From contig DASRND010000031.1 in assembly GCA_035647615.1 (NCBI GenBank), positions 1 to 64,000 of the forward strand: a DNA stretch of 64,000 bases, read 5' to 3'. Within the stretch, counting starts at the first letter, position 1, and every line of letters begins with the position of its first letter. Positions 58,560 to 64,000 of this stretch are shown here, in pieces. The notes under the pieces are model-generated. The model ran no database searches, was not told the origin of the DNA, and saw only the letters and a list, made by a program, of their open reading frames with translations. Source of the DNA: Bacteroidales bacterium (GTDB lineage Bacteria > Bacteroidota > Bacteroidia > Bacteroidales > 4484-276). The translations under genes were made by a program, and so were the position numbers.

Positions 58560-59339
58560 ATGAAAATAAAGCTGCCACTACTCTTTTGCCTGACCATAGC
58601 GCTGATGCCGCTGTTGCTCGTTGCGCAATCCCAAAACACAGAACGCAAAGGCACCGAAGCTAAAGCCGATGCCATGTGGAGCATCTATCCCTCTTTTTCG
58701 TGGCAATGGCCCGGTGGTGACCTTGCCGACCGCTTTGGCTCTTCGGGTACAATCGGGCCTGGTTTCTTTCACAAAACTGCCTCCAACTGGATTTTCAATG
58801 CCGACATCAACTTTATCTTTGGCAATGCCCTACGCGAGGATTCACTTATCAATAATCTTATCAACACCGATGGCTTTGTCATTGATGACCAGGGGCATTA
58901 TGCTGAAGTTTCCTTTTTCGAACGTGGCTTTTACAGTACGTTTCGTGTTGGTAAGATAATCCCGGTATTTGGTTCAAATCCTAACTCCGGTTTGCTGCTG
59001 ATGGTGGGTGCCGGTTATCTGCAACACAAAATCAATATCCAGGTTACCAACAAAGCTGCTTCACCGCTCAAAGGCGATTACAAAAAAGGTTACGACCGCT
59101 ACACCAATGGCTTTAGTACGGTGCAGTTTGTTGGCTATGTATATCATGGCGAAAGTCGGCTGGCCAACTTTTTTGCCGGGGTAGAGGTGGTGCAGGCCTG
59201 GACGCAAAACCGCCGTTCGATGAACTTCGACCTCATGCGCCGCGATGATAAGAATCGCTTCGAAATGCTTTACGGGCCGAAAATCGGATGGATCATCCCC
59301 TTCAACAAGCGCATGCCGCAGGACTTTTATTATTATTAA
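58560..59339 (+). CDS. outer-membrane beta-barrel protein of unknown function
   Basis: About 259 residues from the ATG at 58560, with a signal peptide ending LLLVAQ; an in-frame start at 58467 would put the promoter inside the gene. The mature part has barrel-like strands (WSIYPSFSWQWPGGDLADRF, GFYSTFRVGKIIP, GPKIGWIIPFNK) and ends in a Tyr-rich DFYYY. I do not recognise a named family; similar proteins are common in Bacteroidota. It precedes waaA by 26 bp and may share its transcript. Confidence 0.65.
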   Translation: MKIKLPLLFCLTIALMPLLLVAQSQNTERKGTEAKADAMWSIYPSFSWQWPGGDLADRFGSSGTIGPGFFHKTASNWIFNADINFIFGNALREDSLINNLINTDGFVIDDQGHYAEVSFFERGFYSTFRVGKIIPVFGSNPNSGLLLMVGAGYLQHKINIQVTNKAASPLKGDYKKGYDRYTNGFSTVQFVGYVYHGESRLANFFAGVEVVQAWTQNRRSMNFDLMRRDDKNRFEMLYGPKIGWIIPFNKRMPQDFYYY

Positions 59340-59365
59340 TTCACTCCCTCAAAGGCAGCATACCG

Positions 59366-60595
59366 ATGACCTTTTTGTACAATATCCTTATTCAAGTGTA
59401 CGTCCTGCTGATACGGCTGGCAGCTTTGTGGAATCCCAAGGCGAAACTATGGGTGGCCGGACGACGCCATATTTTTGATGATTTACAACAAAAAATTTCT
59501 CACGACCGTCCGCTGGCGTGGTTTCATTGCGCCTCGTTGGGCGAGTTCGAGCAGGGACGCCCGGTGCTTGAGGCTTACAGATTACAATATCCCGATCATC
59601 GCATTCTTATCACCTTTTTTTCGCCTTCGGGTTATGAAGTGCGCAAAAATTACGCTGGTGCTGATTACATCTTTTATCTTCCCGCCGACACCACACGCAA
59701 TGCGCGGCGGTTTGTGGCGCTGGTAAAGCCGCACATCGTTTTCTTTGTTAAATACGAATATTGGTTCAATTATCTGCGCCAGCTCCACACGACGGGCGTG
59801 CCGGTGGTGGGCGTTTCGTCGATTTTCCGTCCTGGGCAGCGGTTCTTTCGTTGGTATGGCCGATGGCAACTGGCAGCGCTGAAAAGGTTCGACCACTTTT
59901 TTGTTCAGGATCAGCAATCCGCCGATCTGTTGGCAAAAGCCGGCATTACGCAGGTTACTGTGAGTGGCGACACCCGTTTCGACAGAGTAGCTGAAGTGGC
60001 TCGTCAAAAAAAATCATTTCCGCTGGTGGAGCAATTTGCCGCAGGGCATCAGGTTTTTATTGCCGGCAGCACCTGGCCGCCTGACGAAACTATGGTGCGG
60101 CTGCTGATCGAGAAAAATATTCCAAATCTTAAATTCATCATAGCTCCCCACGAAGTTCACGAAGCGCGTATCCAGCGACTGGTAGAATTATTGCCCCACG
60201 AGACGGTTCGCTTTTCGCAAGCCACCGACCAAAATCTAGCCGAAGCACACGTGCTGGTCATCGACAACATCGGAATCCTTTCTCATTTATATCAGTATGC
60301 CAACGTCGCCTATATCGGCGGTGGCTTTGGCGTGGGCATCCACAACATTCTGGAGGCAGCAACTTTCGGACTGCCGGTACTCTTTGGCCCCAACTACCAG
60401 AAGTTTCGCGAAGCAGTGGAGCTGATCGCACAAGGTGGTGCTTTTTCGTTTGGTGATGAAAAGGAGTTTCTCGCCAGTGCCTTGCCGCTATTAAGCGATG
60501 AACCGCAGCGCGAAGCTGCTGCCCAAATCGCCCGGCAATACGTCGAAAGCCGGGAGGGAGCTACCCGTCTAACCCTCGACTGGTTGCGCGGCTAG
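59366..60595 (+). CDS. waaA: KDO transferase
   Basis: About 409 residues from the ATG at 59366; a start at 59288 lies inside the preceding gene. An N-terminal membrane-binding helix (LYNILIQVYVLLIRLAALW) is followed by the GT30 block FHCASLGEFEQGRPVLEAYR near residue 53 and the C-terminal half with AGSTWPPDE, IIAPHEVHEARI and GGGFGVGIHNILEAATFGLPVLFGP (in parts). It adds KDO to lipid A precursor. The stop overlaps the convergent DAHP synthase gene by 4 bp. Confidence 0.93.
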   Translation: MTFLYNILIQVYVLLIRLAALWNPKAKLWVAGRRHIFDDLQQKISHDRPLAWFHCASLGEFEQGRPVLEAYRLQYPDHRILITFFSPSGYEVRKNYAGADYIFYLPADTTRNARRFVALVKPHIVFFVKYEYWFNYLRQLHTTGVPVVGVSSIFRPGQRFFRWYGRWQLAALKRFDHFFVQDQQSADLLAKAGITQVTVSGDTRFDRVAEVARQKKSFPLVEQFAAGHQVFIAGSTWPPDETMVRLLIEKNIPNLKFIIAPHEVHEARIQRLVELLPHETVRFSQATDQNLAEAHVLVIDNIGILSHLYQYANVAYIGGGFGVGIHNILEAATFGLPVLFGPNYQKFREAVELIAQGGAFSFGDEKEFLASALPLLSDEPQREAAAQIARQYVESREGATRLTLDWLRG

Positions 60596-61776
60596 CTTTC
60601 CCCAGCCTCCTCCGGCTCGTTCATCACGCGGGTTTGGGTGGAGATGGATTCTTCGTGGATGGCTTTGAACAGGCTGTTGATAAATGCCTCGCTGAGTCCC
60701 ATCTGCTGGCCAGTTTGCAGCCCGGTGGTGATGATCTCGTCCCAGCGTTGTGGTTGCAGGATGGTGATGTTGTGCTTTTTCTTATAATTTCCGATGGCTT
60801 TCACCAGCGTTATGCGTTTGTGCAGCAGTGTGAGCATCTCGTTGTCGAGGCAGGATATCTGGCTGCGGAGTTCTTCGAGGGTATTGTTGTCGGCATCATC
60901 GGCTTCGAGGTGGCGGATCACCAGATTTTGCAGCAACTGGTGGAGTGCCTGTGGTGTGATCTGCTGCTGCGGATCGCTGAGCGCTGCCGCAGGATTGCAG
61001 TGGGTTTCTATCATCAGCCCGTCGAAGTTGAGATCCATCGCTTTTTGCGCTACTTGTTGCAATAATTCACGTTTGCCTGCTATGTGACTGGGGTCGCAAA
61101 GCATGGGTATTTGCGGCATACGGCGGCGCAGCTCGATGGGTATTTGCCACATAGGCGGGTTGCGGAAAATATTTTTTTCGTAAAGCGAGAAGCCGCGGTG
61201 GATGGCGCCCACTTTACGGATGTTAGATTCGAGCAATCGTTCGATGGCTCCTATCCATAATTCTACATCGGGATTCAAAGGGTTTTTTACAAAAACGGGA
61301 ATGTCGGTTCCTTGCAGCACATGGGCTATTTCCTGCACGGCGAAAGGGTTGGCTGTTGTTCGAGCACCAATCCACACCACATCAAAACCAGCTTGAAGCG
61401 CTGCCTCGGCATGTGCTGCGTTGGCAACTTCGGTAGCCACTTTCATTCCAGCAACCGACTGCACCTGCTGCATCATCCCGATTCCTTTGTTGCCCACGCC
61501 TTCAAATGCGCCGGGGCGTGTGCGGGGTTTCCAGAGGCCGGCACGAAACACGCCAATGCCTCCGGCACTGATGCCGGTGGCGGTTTCGAGCATCTGCTCC
61601 GGCGTTTCGGCACTGCATGGCCCGGCGATGATCAGCGGACGATTTCCGTCGCCAAGTCCCCACTGTTGTAATATTTCTATCGTTTTCGTAGTAAAGTTTG
61701 TTTTGGTAAAAGTGGAAGTTACAACAAAAAGCAACGGCACAGGTTCAGCATAAACTTTCCCTGTGCCGTCGCACAA
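60592..61776 (-). CDS. bifunctional DAHP synthase / chorismate mutase
   Basis: A protein of up to 394 residues: DAHP synthase first (IIAGPCSAETPEQM near residue 49, GAFEGVGNKGIGM, WIGARTTANPFAVQEIA, GAIHRGF, DPSHIAGKRELL), then a chorismate mutase type II helix bundle from about residue 295 (LEELRSQISCLDNEMLTLLHKRI in parts). The fusion catalyses the first step of aromatic synthesis and the branch step to prephenate. The start is uncertain: the frame has only TTG or GTG codons and no ATG before the conserved core, so the TTG at 61776 is a placeholder. Confidence 0.88.
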   Translation of the reverse strand: MCDGTGKVYAEPVPLLFVVTSTFTKTNFTTKTIEILQQWGLGDGNRPLIIAGPCSAETPEQMLETATGISAGGIGVFRAGLWKPRTRPGAFEGVGNKGIGMMQQVQSVAGMKVATEVANAAHAEAALQAGFDVVWIGARTTANPFAVQEIAHVLQGTDIPVFVKNPLNPDVELWIGAIERLLESNIRKVGAIHRGFSLYEKNIFRNPPMWQIPIELRRRMPQIPMLCDPSHIAGKRELLQQVAQKAMDLNFDGLMIETHCNPAAALSDPQQQITPQALHQLLQNLVIRHLEADDADNNTLEELRSQISCLDNEMLTLLHKRITLVKAIGNYKKKHNITILQPQRWDEIITTGLQTGQQMGLSEAFINSLFKAIHEESISTQTRVMNEPEEAGES

Positions 61777-61777
61777 C

Positions 61778-64000
61778 TTATCTTGCCACCACTATTTTGG
61801 CGAAAGCCGATGAATGATTGTTTTCTATTTTAATAAAATAAACGCCATTTTGTAACCGACTACCGTTGAGATTATCGGCATCCAGTTCTAGTGTAGCTTC
61901 CCCGTTATTAGCATACGTTGCTATGATTTTACCCTGCAAATCGGTGAGGGTAATAATTGAAGCGGCTCCGGCAGCTTCAGGCCAGGTGATGGTGAAAGCT
62001 CCGCTCACAGGATTGGGATGAACGCGGATGGATTCCGTACCAGAAAGATTTTCAGCTACTCCTTCATAAAACACAACAACGATGTTGGAGGGAACCGATT
62101 CAAATTCGTCCCAGGCAGTGGTTACATAATATTCATTATAATTCTCCGGCATTTCATCCACGTACGAAAGCTCTCCGGGCGGGGTGGTAGCTAGCAGCAC
62201 ATCATTTTTATAAATATTAAAATGGGTATATTCCCACCCAAATGGTTGCGATGGCTGTAGGTTTGTAATCTTTTGAGGCTCACCAATATTTTCCGGGACG
62301 GAATTTGAAATTTCAATAGTTGATGAAGTCGCGTCTGTCCCGTTGTCCACCACATAACCCTGGATGTTCCAGTTGATGTCCCACCCAAAGTAGCTGCTCA
62401 TGCTCACCCAATTGGAACCGTAGAGGAGCATGTCGCCTTTGAAGGCAATGGCAGGGCCATCGTCGGTTCCCGCCGGATATACGCCATTGGGATTGATCAC
62501 GCGGTAGCCGATCCAAAGCTCCTGCTGGGCATCTATTTGCAGCGGCGCATCCAGTTCTATCACATTCCATTCGTTGGGTACCGGGTACGTCACAAACTGT
62601 TCGCGCACCAGATTGCCTGCGTAGTTTTGGTTGCCGCCCTGCCACACGCGGATAAATATCTGACAATCGACATCCACAAAAAATGCTGAAACACGTGTGA
62701 GGTATTGGTTATCATAATTTTGCAAATCATCTGTGGTGAAGCGAATGGCGGCATCAAAAATCTCAATATTTTCGCCCCCTACCACATCACTGTTTTCGCC
62801 ATCATCCCAATGCATCCATTCGCCATCGGATGCCGGAGCCTGCCATTCCAAATTAACAGAGGTATAGTTTAGAATAAATGCCATGAGATTTATGGGCGGA
62901 AAGAGCAACGGCTCGGCAATGAAAATCGCTTCGGAACGCACAGGCGAAGTTCCGTCATCATATACCGCCGCAACGCCAATGGTATGCTCCATGCCCGGTG
63001 TCAGGCTGAGCAACAGGGCAGTTTTCGTTTCTGTAAAACCCCAGAGATTCCCATTCAAAAACACATTATAACCCAACAATGTCTGTGGTTGCAAAAGCAT
63101 TTCGGGAGAAGATTTCTGATCGAACGCTATTCCTGCCCGTATCATAAAATCTATATCGTCCTGCGCATACCAGCTTTGGCCACCGTCGATGGTAGAGTAG
63201 GAGAAGCCGTCGGGCTGGTTCAGGTCGCCACCAATTTCGTAAAGGTTTCCTTCTTCCCACTGGCAGGCTGCATAAAAACGCACATTTTGCGGTATAGGAA
63301 TATCCATATTGACGATGGTGTAAGGAGCTTCAACAGCTACCAGATACGGGCCGCCATAAACCACGCTCAGGTCGGGAGCGCCTGCGTCGTCACCTGCGAT
63401 CCATAATTTCATGGTTTCGCCGGCAAATCCCGGACTGGTTAATAATTTCACCTGGCGCAAATAGCAGGACGCGTTGTGTTGGAATCCTACCGCCATAAAT
63501 TCCTCACCGGTAGCTGTGCCGGGCTTGAAAAGTCCGTTGGCTTCGCCGTCGTCGTAAGCCAGTTCGATGGAGCCAAAACCGATAGGGGCTTCCCAGGTGG
63601 CAATCACATTATTTAGACCTTCTTTTTGTATCTCGAGGTTGTGAGGCGGATAGTTGCCCGGCACAAGTGGCATAAGTGTAATCTCCACAAACGTGTCTTC
63701 AGTAAGCTCCAGAGCAGGCTGTGAATAATTTTGAAATCCCGCGGCCGAAACAGAGAGATCGTAGGTGCCGGCGGGGACATCGAGGTTAAATTCGCCATCT
63801 GAATCTGAGAATATCAAATAGCCGCCAAGTGCTACCGCAGCATTTTCGATAGCAATATTGTTTTCATCACGAACGATGCCGCTAAAGTTTACGTCGGAAC
63901 TTACCTGATTTTGAGCCGCGCGTCCCCACACTTCGTAGTTGAAGGTGCCGTCGTTGGGGCGGTACCAGGCGGTGTAGAGTTCGTCCACTCCGCCATCGGG
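61778..64000 (-). CDS. large secreted T9SS cargo protein, N-terminus outside window
   Basis: At least 740 residues; the frame is open through the window edge. In order (as read from the visible part): a carboxypeptidase-regulatory-like beta-sandwich (FSGIVRDENNIAIENAAVALGG, in parts, then FNLDVPAGTYDLSVSAAGF), two fibronectin-type III-like modules, two similar jellyroll-like modules with YDDGEANGLF and WDDGENSDVVGG, and a type A T9SS sorting domain at the C-terminus (RVHPNPVSGAFTI... ending AKIVVAR). It may be a peptidase or adhesin whose catalytic part is upstream of the visible sequence. The DAHP synthase frame starts directly after its stop. Confidence 0.8.
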   Translation of the reverse strand, partial: PDGGVDELYTAWYRPNDGTFNYEVWGRAAQNQVSSDVNFSGIVRDENNIAIENAAVALGGYLIFSDSDGEFNLDVPAGTYDLSVSAAGFQNYSQPALELTEDTFVEITLMPLVPGNYPPHNLEIQKEGLNNVIATWEAPIGFGSIELAYDDGEANGLFKPGTATGEEFMAVGFQHNASCYLRQVKLLTSPGFAGETMKLWIAGDDAGAPDLSVVYGGPYLVAVEAPYTIVNMDIPIPQNVRFYAACQWEEGNLYEIGGDLNQPDGFSYSTIDGGQSWYAQDDIDFMIRAGIAFDQKSSPEMLLQPQTLLGYNVFLNGNLWGFTETKTALLLSLTPGMEHTIGVAAVYDDGTSPVRSEAIFIAEPLLFPPINLMAFILNYTSVNLEWQAPASDGEWMHWDDGENSDVVGGENIEIFDAAIRFTTDDLQNYDNQYLTRVSAFFVDVDCQIFIRVWQGGNQNYAGNLVREQFVTYPVPNEWNVIELDAPLQIDAQQELWIGYRVINPNGVYPAGTDDGPAIAFKGDMLLYGSNWVSMSSYFGWDINWNIQGYVVDNGTDATSSTIEISNSVPENIGEPQKITNLQPSQPFGWEYTHFNIYKNDVLLATTPPGELSYVDEMPENYNEYYVTTAWDEFESVPSNIVVVFYEGVAENLSGTESIRVHPNPVSGAFTITWPEAAGAASIITLTDLQGKIIATYANNGEATLELDADNLNGSRLQNGVYFIKIENNHSSAFAKIVVAR

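Overview
The window looks like a chromosomal piece of a Bacteroidota species, probably in or near the Bacteroidales/Marinilabiliales. The evidence is a type IX secretion (T9SS) core (GldKLMN, a PorP/SprF-like protein, SprE/PorW), two proteins that look like T9SS cargo with C-terminal sorting domains, a fused DAHP synthase/chorismate mutase, Bacteroidota-type promoters (TTG, about 19 bp, TAnnTTTG) in front of many genes, and no obvious Shine-Dalgarno use. No rRNA, tRNA or CRISPR array was seen.

Layout. 1-6.4 kb is an accessory zone: two decayed integrase 5' ends, an outer-membrane porin paired with a Gate-domain permease, a GMC oxidoreductase, a DUF2141 protein, and a HigBA toxin-antitoxin pair bracketed by a perfect 29-bp direct repeat. 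6.4-12 kb carries a GH20 hexosaminidase lipoprotein, a CpsB-type PHP phosphatase and a subtilase. 12.2-18.7 kb is a long one-strand arsenic operon: ArsR, a small thioredoxin, ArsF-like, ArsG-like, a PF03773 permease, an FmdE-like protein, a second small thioredoxin, a TSUP exporter, ArsC and Acr3, with a matching inverted repeat in front of the first two genes. 18.8-27.2 kb has RtcB, FabD, a BI-1 protein, a coiled-coil lipoprotein, FolE, two paralogous ECF sigma factors, a CarH-like B12-binding MerR regulator, two AtpZ/AtpI-like proteins and a bactofilin.

27.3-42.5 kb holds SprE/PorW, an M23 peptidase, Dxr, RseP, a PAS-LuxR regulator, a candidate small RNA, an unknown gene and the sprF-gldKLMN cluster. 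42.6-50.6 kb is housekeeping (RecG, PheT, SppA, FolK, deoxynucleoside kinase). 50.7-58.2 kb is a minus-strand nucleotide-sugar operon (aminotransferase, acyltransferase, UDP-sugar dehydrogenase, GalE, RfbB) with an AT-rich DUF262/DUF1524 (GmrSD-like) gene at its 3' end. 58.5-64 kb has an outer-membrane protein, WaaA, DAHP synthase/chorismate mutase and a T9SS cargo protein cut by the window end.

The strongest leads are the extended organoarsenical-type operon with a visible operator pair, the CarH-like/ECF/FolE cluster as a possible light-response unit, the repeat-bracketed HigBA cassette, a candidate intergenic small RNA near 35.2 kb, and heptamer tandem repeats held in 7-bp register at three intergenic sites. 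All family calls come from reading motifs by eye; no database search was run.
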